From: Calliphora vicina
Taxonomy: Eukaryota; Arthropoda; Insecta; Diptera; Calliphoridae
Direction of reading: 5' to 3'
Assembly (NCBI RefSeq): GCF_958450345.1
Contig: NC_088780.1
Coordinates: 33,565,667 to 33,629,666, forward strand
Length of the DNA: 64,000 nt
Shown one piece after another: positions 45,625-56,689 of the stretch (position 1 is its first letter; every line of letters begins with the position of its first letter). The notes beneath the pieces were generated by a model that saw only the letters and a program-made list of their open reading frames with translations, was not told where the DNA came from and made no database searches. A program made the translations under genes and the position numbers.

Positions 45625-45842
45625 GGATTCAATCGGTCTGCTATTAGGTCGTATTGTCATAATGTCATAAAATATTTTTTTAGTGTGAACAAATTGTTGT
45701 TGTTGTGACAAAACAATAAACATAGTACAAAAAGTCTTATTGTACAACTTTTTTGTTTGAAACACAACAAAAATTTGTTTAAACTAAAAAAATATTTTAG
45801 GACATTATGACAATACGACCTCATAGCAGACCGTTTGAATCC
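45625..45842. mobile_element. MITE derived from the Harbinger-like element at 27904
   Basis: The inverted ends match for about 48 bp: GGATTCAATCGGTCTGCTAT and 'taggtcgtattgtcataatg' at left, against the complement of 'cattatgacaatacgacctc' and 'atagcagaccgtttgaatcc' at right. The interior 'gacaaaacaataaacatagt' and 'aaaagtcttatt' matches 29016-29050 inside the 1.25-kb element. It is thus an internally deleted relative, 218 bp long, without coding sequence. Confidence 0.78.
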
Positions 45843-45923
45843 AACAAATATTTTTTGTAAGTTATAATAATAATTTCAATTAAATTAAAAAAATCAAAAC
45901 TTTTGGTTTAGTGGTTCCTTTTT

Positions 45924-45963
45924 ATTAACATTTATGTATATCTTAATATACATAAATGTTAAT
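45924..45963. repeat. Perfect 18-bp hairpin
   Basis: Arms at 45924-45941 and 45946-45963 (attaacatttatgtatat and its exact complement) with a 4-nt loop, ctta. It is AT-rich and lies just before another small inverted-repeat element. It may be a MITE remnant or chance AT-rich symmetry. Confidence 0.7.
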
Positions 45964-45979
45964 ACTTTTTCAATATCTA

Positions 45980-46133
45980 AGTGCCGATTTACACTACGAC
46001 TTTTAAGACGTCGTTTTTCCTTAATCCCCCTTTGAAATTGCTTTTACTCCACACCTCTTATCCACAAACACAAAAAATCAAAAGAGAATTAAGAAAAAAC
46101 GACGTATTAAAAGTCATGGTGTAAATCGGCACT
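45980..46133. mobile_element. MITE, 154 bp, AGTGCCGATTTACAC ends
   Basis: The left arm AGTGCCGATTTACACTACGA continues 'cttttaagacgtcgtttttc'. The right arm is its complement with a few mismatches, ending 'ggtgtaaatcggcact'. Arms are about 50 bp. No coding. Target duplications are unclear. Confidence 0.75.
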
Positions 46134-46429
46134 AAAACAAACTTTATCAACAGAGAGTGTTTATGGAAAATTTTATCCAGCTAGCTGAAATTTCGTTCAA
46201 ATACTTTCATTTGTGCTCTATCGTGTTTTCAACAAACAGACGAACATAGCTAGATCGCATTAGAATCCTATTTGGACCTAGAATATATACAATAATGTGG
46301 GTCTACGAGATTTGAATAAAATTAGTCACGGACCAGCAGGATTGGATTTAACGATTACGGAATACAATTCTCCGATTCGATTGAATTGTGTTCTACTGAT
46401 TTCAATATATTGTATATAGTTGCTCCTTA

Positions 46430-46870
46430 ATAGAGGGTCTTCCAGTAGAGACTTACAAACTTTGACAGTTGATAGTTGACAGTTGATATATGTTTAACAA
46501 CACATGCAAATGATAAAATTGTTTGATTTTTCTAGGTGAAGGGTTACGTCAACAAACTAAATTTTTGAATACGGTACGATACCAGTCCACATGAGATCCA
46601 AGTCCGTCCAATGCATCCTGTTAAAATTCACTGTTTTGATGTGGATTTTTATCTCGCGGCGTCGTCGGTTCATATTTCATTTAGAACGATGTTGGCCAAT
46701 CCATCATCGTTACGGCGAGAGGAATAGGTTTATGATTATCAACTTATATAGGCCTGATTTGGACACCAATGACATGTAGTTTCATCAGGACGGCGCTACT
46801 TGCCACATAGCTCATTCCACACGGGATATTCTGCATGAGCTATTCAGCCAGATCTTTGTGCAGCAGACAT
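46430..46870 (+). pseudogene. Second Tc1/mariner-superfamily transposase type, relic (QDGATCH type)
   Basis: Plus strand: YRFMIINLYRPDLDTNDM followed, in the next frame, by FHQDGATCHIAHSTRDILHE. The 'W.QQDGATCHTA' motif surrounds the second catalytic aspartate of a transposase group common in insects. The preceding 'gtccaatgcatcctgttaaa' and 'ctgttttgatgtggattttt' correspond to the same part of the copy at 60656-61185. The end 'gagggtcttccagtagagac' with 'ttacaaactttgac' (46433-46470) resembles the complement of 61140-61180, so both copies keep one terminus. Frameshifts abound. Confidence 0.65.
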
Positions 46871-48590
46871 CGAAAATTGAACATTTCGGATGTGCGCCAC
46901 CCAGTAAAGCTTCGATATCTTACACTCACTTTGTTTCATTTAAATTAAAAGATAGGAGGCGCATAATGAAAGACTTTTTAGTTTCATTCACGACCCTCGC
47001 ACAGCTTTGCTTCAAAAGTAAAGTTAATGAAAGGATTTCAGTTTTTTTTCTTTTTCGTTTTCACTATTATTTTTTTTGTGTAATACATAAACATTTATTT
47101 TTTTATATCATTATTATATATTTTTTGAAAACACGCAGGAAATTCAAGTAGATGATGTTGGTTGGTGCTGGTAGGATGCTGATGGTCAATCATAGATAAT
47201 GATGTAACAACAACTACAACATTATGCTGAACATTGACAAAAGTTATTTGTGTTGTATATTTTATTTTATTTTTCACATACCTACATACACACACAAGTA
47301 AGTAAGTAATCCAACAACGAAAATGCAAATACTTATATAAAGCTTTAGGCTTTGATGTGCAAGTTTGAGGCAATTTTATTGCAAATTGCATTGGCAATAG
47401 AGAAATAGTTGGGCCAAAACAATTGTACAAAGCTCGTGCATGGTCTCTTCCTACCTACACATCACGTACTACTGCAACACGACAGACAACAGCTCGGTGC
47501 ATCAATGGATTTTTATGCATTCCATTTACCAACTGACACTGGGTGATTTTATGGTTATAAAACCACCGCACGCATCTTACTTACCGTGTTATATTTTGGA
47601 GGCGGAGCATTTTTGCACTTTTTTTTTGCTGTGATGCATTTTAGTGTTTTGTTGTTGGCATCTTTTTTTAGTTTTATTTTGGAACGCAAGCGCGCATTTT
47701 TAATAGCCCAACTACTGCCACAGATGCAACAGCGGCAACAACGACAAACAAACTACAAAACACATACACTTGCATACTAACTCTCGCACATGTATGGGTG
47801 CATGGGTTTGGGTGTGTGAGTGTGTTTTTATTCTAGTTGCTGCTGTCGCTATTATTAAGTTGCATAGGATGCAAACCCATAACAAATGGAGGATTTAACA
47901 AACCAAAATCAAAAACATAAAAATGAAGCAAAAAATATACATATTTTTGTAAAAAATAACGCAGCATTTTCCAATGCAGTTTCTATAGCAACAAACTACG
48001 CGCAAAAAAACGGTAGGTTATTTTTTGTTTTTATATTCAAATGGCATATTTGCATATATGCCTGCATGTGAGTGAGTTCATGTGTTTATGTCCTTTATGT
48101 TCATGTATGCATGCATACATGAGAACATGTCGTACGTGTTTGTAATTCAAATGCGGGTTTAGCAAAAATTCTGTCGTTTTTGTCGCTGTGACTTTGACTG
48201 ATAACTGAAATATTGTGCACTAAACTAAGAGTATAAGAAAAATTAGGAACGCAGTTGGCCAGTTAAGGGTCTCAGGGATTCAGTATAAGGCAGTTATATA
48301 TAAATAATGATCAACAGAACCAATTCTGGCCTGAGAGTTCATATGTAGTGTCATCTTTCAACACGTTAAATGAAATTTGGACTGGAATATTAGAGATAAG
48401 AGTCCTGATTTAGGAAACTATTTGGCAACAAAAAATATCAACCGTATTTATTATGATACTACGAATAAAATAATACATTTGTAGCTATATATTTCAATTA
48501 AACTTAACAAAACTATAAAACCTTTTCTTCCATTTTAGTGATATATTCGTTACCACCACAGACGTTTTACATATTGTAAGGTCTTAAATC
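46871..48590. other. No recognised gene
   Basis: Frames at 46858-47151, 47095-47430 (minus), 47440-47634 and 47586-47780 show no domains. GTGTG/CATG-rich patches at 47790-47830 and 48060-48130 look like ordinary fly intergenic sequence. Confidence 0.4.
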
Positions 48591-48992
48591 AATTAGACGT
48601 AAATAATGGATATCTGATGAAACATGGCCAATTATAAACGAAAGGAAAAAACTTAAAGCTGCTCTTAATTCTGCCACAAGGAGAAATGAAAAGTCAACCC
48701 TTCAAAACCAACATGCTACCCTTGATCGTGAGGTAAAACACAGTGCTGGTAGAGACAAACGTACATAGACGAATTCTATAGTGCATGAAGCTCAAGCTGC
48801 AGCTGAAACAAACTGAAGTCCGGCACACATTACCTCTAAAGACGAATAACTTGAACTCTAGGTTACACACTTCTCTGAAATGTTCTCCTTACCTCCTCAG
48901 ATAAATCCGGCTATATGCGATTGTATTGATACTACGCTTCTAAATATCAGCACTACTCCTACAATAATGTCTAAGATTATACTTGTCATTAA

Positions 48993-49249
48993 CCCTCCGT
49001 TAGTCGCAACTGATCTGGTTGATACAGACAAAAATTGTTTTATTGAAAATTTGTTATTTTGATAAACAAAATATTTTTACTGCAATTTTATTTTTATTAC
49101 TCTTTTAAATATATTGAATTTATTATTATGTTTATGTTTACGAAATAAAAAGTGAAGAGATTATTTTCAAATGCGGGATTTTCTTTATTGATATCAATTT
49201 GATACATTGCGACTAGTGTTAATTGAAAATAATTGCGACTAACGGAGGG
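48993..49249. mobile_element. piggyBac-like MITE in a TTAA site
   Basis: It has perfect 17-bp terminal inverted repeats, CCCTCCGTTAGTCGCAA and TTGCGACTAACGGAGGG, flanked by TTAA at 48989-48992 and 49250-49253. TTAA duplications and CCC-starting ends are the piggyBac signature. A further TTGCGACTA lies just inside the right end (about 49207). Length 257 bp, no coding. Deleting the element with one TTAA restores the non-LTR frame through IKNNKSP, which proves it is an insertion. Confidence 0.9.
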
Positions 49250-49322
49250 TTAAGAACAACAAAAGCCCACGCAGCGACAACATTTCTTCAGAACTACTTA
49301 AGGCAGATACTAGAACGACGCA

Positions 49323-50093
49323 CAGTGCACTGCGGTTCCAAATCAAAATCTAGGTGGACAAAATTATGAAAATCGGTATCTTCAGAATTTGTAAATAATA
49401 AGTTTTTTTGGAAGCTGACAATCTGCTCTTCTCCAGTACAAATGGGTTTTTCAATTGAACATTTCGTTTTCTCGACAGAATCGAAAGAAGTTCAACAAAT
49501 TTTGAATCATATTTTCGTTAATTTTTTTTAATATTTTACTGCTTTACTAAATTACATATATCTCACTTGTTTTATCATATAGAAATTCATACTTCAAAGC
49601 ATAGATAAACATTGATATAGGCTTTTATTATGTGTATATCTTATATTTATGGGCCTCTCTATTTTCCTGTTATAGTCCTTTAAACTTGGTTCTTAAATAT
49701 ACTGATATTTTTTCTAAGAATGTTATATAGCTTCACAAAAAAAAGACAGTCGAAGCCAATGACTATAAAAAAACTTCTGGGGAATGTCTTTGTAAAAAAA
49801 TTGTAGCCGCCAGCACCCGCTGAAATACTTTTTTTTAATTTTTACGAAATGGAATTTTTAGAATATTGTTTAATATTGCTTTTTATATATCTAGACCCTA
49901 CTGTAACTTGAAATATAGTAAATACAGATCTTTTTAAAAATTTAGTTTCAGAAACACATGAAAACGTATTTTTTTTAATTTTTTTTTTTATTAACGATTT
50001 TAATATATCTAGACCCTACTGTAACATTCTATATAAAAAGAGCGCCAAATAATTTTGTCCACCCAGATTTTGATTTGGAACCACAGTGCAGTG
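49323..50093. mobile_element. TIR element of about 770 bp, unassigned
   Basis: The ends match in inverted orientation for about 45 bp: CAGTGCACTGCGGTTCCAAA with 'tcaaaatctaggtggacaaa' at left, and the complement of 'ataattttgtccacccagat' with 'ttggaaccacagtgcagtg' at right. The interior has a direct repeat of 'atctagaccctactgtaac' (near 49891 and 50010). No reading frame of note. It begins where the non-LTR sequence stops. No clear target duplication. Confidence 0.75.
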
Positions 50094-50403
50094 GCGCCAT
50101 TTGAGTTTTTTCGTTGAAAAAATCATAACTTTTGAACCAAATGAGATAATCAAAAAAATTAAAAGGAATGTGATATATAATTGATCAGCCAATGAAATGA
50201 GTGTATGAAAGTGATTCTGCGCCTTTCCCGTGCATAATTATGGGTTAGCAAAGTTGAAATTTGTGGAAAAATCAATTTTATGGGAAGTAAAATAAAACAT
50301 TTTTTAAAATTTTTGATTTTTTATGTTTCATTTAAAGACTTTTATGATTTTAAATAATTCCAGAAAAGATACAAAATTTTTTTTTTTTTTGGAAAAAAAT
50401 TTT

Positions 50404-51455
50404 TTTTGGTTTGGTTATATGTTAGTTTTGAAACAATGTATTTTTTCAAAATTTTAACTTTAGCAAAAAATGCGGCAAGAACGGACAGCTGGAATTTTTT
50501 GCATTTTTTTCAAAATATGGCAAATATATAAATTGATAGTTTTTTATACCCTAAATCACCATAGTGGATGTTTGCAGATGTTTGTAACACCCAAAAATAT
50601 TGGTCTAACACCCACCTTAAAGTATACCGATTGACTTAGAATCACTTTCTGAGTCGATTAAACGATGTCCGTCCGTCTGGCTGGCTGGTTGGCTGGCTGT
50701 CCATGTAAACCTTGTGCGCAGAGTACAGGTCGCAATTTTAAAGATATTTCAATCAAATTTGGTACATATTATTTTTTGGGCACCAGCCTGTTGAAACTGG
50801 CTGAAATTGGTCCATTATTTCACCTAGCCCCCATACAAATGTCCTCCCGAAATTGGACTTTATCGGTCATAAATGTTTAATTTATATATGTATCTCCACA
50901 AATTCCTCTCCAAATAAGTTCTATATATACAAAATTCATGTCACCAAATTTTGTTACGATCGGTCCATAATTAGTCATAGCTCCCATATAGACCCGCTTC
51001 CGAAAATCACTTAAACGTGCATAAATCTCCTAAAAATATTGGTATATACACAAAATTCAATATAAATAACTTTCATTAAGACATAAATCACACGACCTAT
51101 TTTTTAGGTGATCGGTCCATAATTGGTCATAGCTCCCATATAAGGCCCACTTCCGAAAATCACTCAAAAATATAAATTATTGAAATTTTAAAAGAAAAAT
51201 GTTTTTGCTCTTTTACTTAGTGTAGGGTATTATATGGTCGGGCTTGACCGACCATACTTTCTTACTTGTTTTTATTTTCCATCAAAGTTGAGAAATATTA
51301 AAAAAATTAATAGTTGGTAAATATCGTTTGGAACCATGTATTTTTTCAAAATTTTACCTTTAGCGAAAAATGGGGCAAGGACGGGCAGCTGGACATTTTT
51401 GCATTAGGTAAAGGAATAATCAAAGAACTTATTTTGAAAATATGGCAAATATATA
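50404..51455 (+). repeat. Two direct copies of a 130-bp block flanking F2 copy a
   Basis: 'aatgtattttttcaaaattt' plus 'taactttagcaaaaaatgcg' and 'gcaagaacggacagctgga' at 50434-50500 recurs at 51336-51395 as 'atgtattttttcaaaatttt' plus 'acctttagcgaaaaatgggg' and 'caaggacgggcagctgga'. Both are followed by 'aaaatatggcaaatata'. The F2 element lies between the two. The host repeat is unidentified. Confidence 0.65.
50547..51275 (+). mobile_element. Family F2 (DINE-like) element, copy a, complete, with about 153-bp subrepeats
   Basis: The left end 'tttttataccctaaatcacc' leads to 'ggtctaacacccaccttaaa', 'gactcagaatcactttctga'-like core sequence and a GTCC/GTCT/GGCTG tract (50665-50700). Then come three subrepeats starting near 50808, 50962 and 51114 ('ggtccataattagtcatagc', 'tcccatata', 'cttccgaaaatcact'). 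The right end has a hairpin (TGGTCGG 51235-51241, CCGACCA 51248-51254) and 'tttcttacttgtttt', the same ending as family F1. The plan matches DINE-1-type elements with a central tandem-repeat block, such as DINE-TR1 in Drosophila. No coding sequence. Confidence 0.82.
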
Positions 51456-52714
51456 CAGTGACCGACAAAAGTCTACGTACGACCATTATTTTCGTAACTC
51501 GCGGACTTCTAAACCATAATAAGTAAAAGTAATGATGCAGTTTTATCTCAAATGCATTTTTAGTAATATAACAAAAAAATATCGCTAAATTTATAATTAA
51601 TTTAAGTTTTATTCATACGATCTGTACACTAAATAAACATTTTTCAGCTAATACAAATTTTCATTAAATTCAATATTTCGTTGGGCCACCACGGGCATAT
51701 ACAAGCGTCTGGGCATCGAAGTAACTAAATTTTCCAGTTCTGCGGACTTTATATTTTGACATTCTTCTGGAAGCTTCTCCTTTAACATTGGTTCACAAGT
51801 AATAAGATGTTTTCCGATCTTCCATTGTAGAATTTCCCACACGTATTCAATAACATTTAAGTCCGGGCTTTGAGGTGGTATGTACAATTGTCGTGGGCAT
51901 GGTAGAGTAGCCAATCTTTGACAATTGGAGACGTATGTTTCGGATCGTTATGATGCTGAAAAATCCAACCTTAACCAAGAGTTAAAATATCAACCGGTGC
52001 ACTCAAATTTTGTTCCAAAATGGATTTGTACTGACAACGATCCATATTACCCTCAATAAGCACAAACCCTAAACCATCACACTGCCACCACCATGCTTAA
52101 CTGTAGTAAGTTTTTCTAATCCATTGCTGTATTTGTTTTGCGCCATACTTTATCTCTCCCATCACTTCCAAACATGTTATACTTCAACCCATCAGTGAAC
52201 AAAACTCGCTTCCAGAATTCCATGTCTTTTCAAAGTGCTTTTGGGCGAACTCCAAACGAAGCTTACGATCCGTTCGCTAATTTACGAGGATTTCTGCTTT
52301 AATTGCCATTATTATTTAACAATATCTTCTGATCTTGTTGCGAGTTCTTCGGCCAATTTTGTGGTATTTACTTTTGGGTTTTTGTTGACTTCTTTTAAAA
52401 TGAAGATTACATCTCTAAGATGTAGTTTCTTTGGGTGACCACTTTGCGGCTTGTTTTTAACTGTACCAATGTTTTCAAAGTAACTGAATATTTCTTGATC
52501 TGTAGACTTAATAAATTGCATTGCTTATCTAATGGTATTCAAAAAAACCAGGACATGCTGTGGTCGTATGCAGACTTTTGTCAATGTTTTTTATGAATAA
52601 TTTTGCAAGTTTACATTGCAACAAAATTTTTTTTTGGTGCATAGCAATAAAAATAGATTTCTCGCATAAAGTGGAAAATATTGTGGTGGTACGTAGACTT
52701 ATGTCGACCACTGT
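51456..52714 (-). mobile_element. Tc1-like DNA transposon with both ends, dead transposase
   Basis: The inverted ends CAGTGACCGACAAAAGTCTA (51456) and the complement of 'tacgtagacttatgtcgacc' plus 'actg' (52714) sit between TA dinucleotides, as for Tc1. The length of 1259 bp is close to a typical Tc1-like element. The minus strand has the N-terminal helix-turn-helix region (52312-52521, with KNKPQSGHPKKL), then WKRVLFTDGLKYNMFGSDGR around the first catalytic D, and the C-terminal PQSPDLNVIEYVWEIL (51648-51914) around the last acidic residue. Frameshifts and stops separate these blocks, so it encodes no active enzyme. Confidence 0.88.
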
Positions 52715-53905
52715 AAATTTTGAAAAAATGGATAGATGGTAAATGTCGATTTACCTGGAAAATACAAAGCAAACAGTACAATTTTGGTTTATTCTTTTCT
52801 TAATAAATAGATCTATCAACAGAATCAAAAATAATGATGATCCACTACATAATTTTCGGCATATTGTATCTTAAAGGGGACCGAATTTCCTAAAAATGGT
52901 CTGTTTTTTTGAAAACTGAAAATCAGTCAACTTTGAAGGGCTAAATCTTCTGAAAAAAAATCTGATGGTATTAAGAGTAGCATATTTAAAATCGTTGAAC
53001 AATTTACTGTAAAACAGGTTTATTCAATATTTTTTAGAGGCACATGGAATTCTTGAGTAATCGTACAGCATTCAGTTGAATGGAGGTATCCTCTGTACTT
53101 TATCTTTATTGATTTCGAAATGGCATTTGACTCCCTGGCCTATAACGTTATCTGGAATGCTCTCGAATGTAAAGGGGTACCACTTAAACTCATCCAACTA
53201 ATAAAAAGTATGTACACCGGAGAAAGCTGCCGAATTCTACATGATGACATAGTTAGACGGAAGACTGGCGTTCGTCAAGGGTGTGTGATGTCTCCATTGC
53301 TGTTCAATATAGTGCTGGATAGTGTGATGCACTCATCTACATAAGCCAGGCTGAAAATCAATATAAAAAAGACCAAAGATATGCGAATAAATTCTGGAAA
53401 GAAAAAGTTGAAATATTCTGTTATCACGGAGCTGTTTTAAACCGAACTGGGGGACATAATGAAGACATTATAAGCCGAATAAAATAAGCCACACAATCTT
53501 TTGGCCAGCTCAGCAAAGTATGAAAATCGTCTTCAATATCACGTCGTGTTAAAATCAACATCTTCAACACCAACTCTGTTATATGGCTGTGAAACTTGGA
53601 ACCGAGACATTAACACTTTGCTAGTTTTCGTAAATAAATATCTCCGAAGAGTTCTACAAATCTTCTGCCCACAAACCATTTCAAACAAGAAACTGTGGAC
53701 TGAAACATGTCAAATACCGTAGTATGTAGAAATATAAAGAAGAAAATGGAACTGAATTGGACTCACACACCGTAAGCCGTTATTCTATATTGCCAGGAAT
53801 ATTGATAGCGAGGCTAGAAAAATGCATAAAAGCTGGAGTGAAGTAAAAACTATTGCGAAAAAAACTGACTGGAAGAAATTTAGAGAGGGCCTATGTTCCT
53901 TATAG

Positions 53906-55029
53906 GATAGAAGTTATATAAATGGATAAGGAAATCAAAATGTGGTTGTTATGGAATCGAACTCGATTTTGAAAGATTTTTAAGGATATAAAATGTATGT
54001 TTCATTATCCAGTTAGTACATCAATTATAATATGTTGTCGTCACAGAAGATCTATGTAATGAGCAGATGTTTCCAAGAATTGATTTTACAATACAACTGA
54101 GAATTTTTTTTTTATATTATGAGTTTTATTATTAACAGGAATTACATTTTTTGAGAGATTATAAGGACATGAAGTGAAAACAAAATGTTTAATTGCTAAA
54201 CCAACGTTACAGTAATTTGGCTGAAGTGAAGAGATTGATTGATTTAAATCCTAAACTATTTCCAAAAACAATAATGTTTTTAAATTGGTTTTCCTATCTG
54301 TGGATTTGGACCTACTTTAATTCTTCAATACTGGCTGTGATAAGCAAACTCGTGTGCCCGTTTCGTAATATTATACATTATATTAGAGTGTGCCTGATAT
54401 CACAATCGTCTTTAACGTCCGAATTTCTTTAGAAATGAGCTATTTGATATGGGAAAAAATACATCACAATTGGTTTGGAGCCTTAAAAATAACAAATTTT
54501 AAAAATCCAAATAAAGTTTTGGACAAAAACTCGTCTAAAAACCAAAAAAAAATTTTTTTTCGAAAAAAATATATCGCCATAATTTTCAGCGTACAATTTC
54601 ATCTTGGATAGGTATATTTAAAAAAATTTAAAACAAAAAAATTGACAAAACTTCAAGAAAAACCTTTTTTGGAAAAAATGCTATCGCCGTCGTTTTAAGC
54701 GTACAATTTCACATTGATAATATTTAAAAAAATTTAAATCAGCCGAATTTGTTTTGATTACCTACAAAAATACCTTAAAAATAAAAGTTGAGAAAAAGCA
54801 AAAAATTTAATTTTTTTGATACATATGTCAATGTGACTTTTTTTCCTCATGCCAAAAGCTATTGAAAAATTGATGGCTGATATTTTTGTGTTGTTAAATT
54901 ACATGATATGAATAAAAGCAAAATTATATATACTGATGTATTGTCTGATAAAAGGCCTCTACTGTAATCAGACGATGTAACCAATACAGTGGAGGAAGTT
55001 TTATCGGATGAACATGACAGCGATTTTTA
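53906..55029. other. No recognised gene
   Basis: Begins in the probable 3' untranslated tail of the non-LTR copy. Further right, two similar phrases, 'aattttcagcgtacaatttc' (54580) and 'ttttaagcgtacaatttcac' (54691), suggest a small diverged tandem repeat of about 110 bp. No domain-bearing frame was found. Confidence 0.4.
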
Positions 55030-55640
55030 AGTGTTAAGGACGCCGTAACTTTTTCCACAAGATGCCTTAAGTGGCTTGATAAGAGACCTTGACCTTTTGA
55101 AAGAGATCTTTTAGCTCTATGTACGAAAGTCTCACTTTATCACGGTCGTAAAAAAGGACTTCTTCAATTTTTTAGCTAAGAAAATTATCTAAACTTTTCT
55201 AATGATACTCTCATGCTACAAAGCTGATGATGAAGATTATTTATGGTCAACTGAAAGCGATGTCTAAAATGTGTTTTACTAGGTGTAGGTAATAAGCATA
55301 GAATTATACATAAGTGAGCATCTTAATGTAGGTCATGTTTTAAAAAAACTTAATTTACGGTTCAGCAATCGGTTAAATAATTTAGAAGCAGCTGCTTGGA
55401 AATCTTTTGTTGCCGTTCAATGCCGAACAATTTTTAGAAAACCAAAAAGCATTTTATTTAGCTTTAGAAATCTTGGATGTAATAGTTATAAGCATAAAAG
55501 TACACTATCTGCACAATCACTTAGATAAATTGTCTAAAAATATTGGATCGTATTGCGAAGAACAATGCGAACGTTTCCATCAATATTTAAAAGTAATAAA
55601 GATAGATATCAAGGTTGCTAATATGAACATATGAAAATCT
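55030..55640 (+). pseudogene. Larger relic of the unnamed repetitive arthropod protein family
   Basis: Pieces in order on the plus strand, in different frames: DALSGLIRDLDL, then KVSLYHGRKKGLLQFFS with ENYLNFSND, then AAAWKSFVAV, and finally SIKVHYLHNHLDKLSKNIGS with EEQCERFHQY. From memory, these fit an uncharacterised multi-copy arthropod family whose members read roughly 'LVRDL.L.K', 'yR.Rek.fl.FFs.E', 'AAW..F', 'KvHFLHSHLD.FPeN.G..SdEQGERFHQD', in that order. The last block's G of EQGERFHQD is C here, and stops are frequent. The function is unknown to me. The fragment at 620-765 is another relic of the same family. Confidence 0.55.
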
Positions 55641-55734
55641 ACAAAAATAATTGATTTCTCTGATACACGTAGAATTGAAAAAATAATTATAAGTTAGTCC
55701 CTCTAGTTATTTAACAGATGGTAATAGCTAAATC

Positions 55735-56458
55735 GTTTTATATGGACCCAGAATATATATCATTTTAAGATGATCAAGCTATGTCTGTCTGTTGAAAACA
55801 GAATAGCCAAACGAAAGATGCTACCTGTCTGAAATTTTCCACAAATACTCTCTGTTTATTTGGTATTGCAAACGGGCAATGTCAGTCCATGATCTCACTG
55901 ACCTCCCATATGAATGTCTCCCGTGGAATATTGTTTCCTGATACAATTTTACTCGCATTATTTTTAAGTACTCTGAAATTATACTGTAAGGTATGACGAT
56001 AATCGTTCAACTGAGAAAATGAATTGAACATTCACAATTATCTTATAACTAGCGGATACCCAGCGTGTGCTACTACGCTAAAAATTCTTTATTAATAGAG
56101 GGGTTTTATAATAAAAATTTGTATAGCATATTAATGTATAAAAAGTACATAAATAAGAGAAAAGAGCTATCAATTTAACCCCTTATTCGTTAAAGTTTCT
56201 AAAAAGTAAAAAAATCAATTTGAATTTTTTAGAAGGACTACAATTCCATTTAAATTAAATTTCTTGGATATGGAATACAAAAAAGTACTAAAACTTGGGT
56301 TTCGCACGTTTTATCCAAAGTACAAAAATCAAAAAGTGCCACTTATTTTTTACATAAATTTAGATTAAGTTAAGATCAGAAAAACATTTTATTGTCACAT
56401 ATTGATGGTGGGTATACAAGACTCGCCAAAGCCGAACATAACACTCTTACTTGTTATA
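55735..56458 (+). mobile_element. Diverged DINE-1-like element, F1 copy f, with an internal Helitron end
   Basis: The left part has 'ggacccagaatatatatcat' and 'gatcaagctatgtctgtctg', the F1 core with a two-unit GTCT tract. The right end has 'tggtgggtatacaagactcg' and 'ccgaacataacactcttact', the F1 hairpin-and-tail region in mutated form. At 56049-56052 CTAG, with AGCGT/ACGCT stem arms at 56062-56079 and 'gggtatccg' between (read on minus), is a Helitron 3' end pointing left. A Helitron therefore appears to lie within this copy, although its other end was not found. Confidence 0.55.
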
Positions 56459-56689
56459 ATTTCAGCAAAAATTTAATTATAGATTGTGTAGCTTCTTCAG
56501 TCAATTTTTCAAACACTCAATTTCAAAAATCAGATGATGTAGTTTTGTAGAGAAATTTTTAATGATGTACACTTATAGTTTTAAGAAAAATTTGATTTTA
56601 TTTTTAAAAAATTGAAGTGAAGTCCATGCAAGGGTGTTAAGGAAAAATTTACTTATATTTTCACGCAATTCAGTGGCTTATATATATAT
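56459..56689. other. No recognised feature
   Basis: AT-rich spacer between the diverged F1 copy and a tandem repeat. Confidence 0.4.

Larger units (their letters stand above)
48595..53905 (+). pseudogene. One non-LTR retrotransposon copy (RTE-like), split by nested elements
   Basis: Part 1 (48595-49320) reads WISDETWPIINERKKLKAAL, then THFSEMFSLPPQINPAICD, and across a MITE reads IKNNKSPRSDNISSELLKAD. Part 2 (about 53060-53905) reads SVEWRYPLYFIFIDFEMAF (RT motif A), GVRQGCVMSPLLFNIVLDSV (motif B), a deletion that removes the YADD block, LKINIKKTK, LLYGCETW, and a C-terminus with SWSEVKTIAKKTDWKKF. Both parts align in order with the larger copy at 61550-64000. About 100 residues expected between them are missing, replaced by 49323-53055. 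Stops and deletions make it dead. RTE/BovB affinity is inference. Confidence 0.78.
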
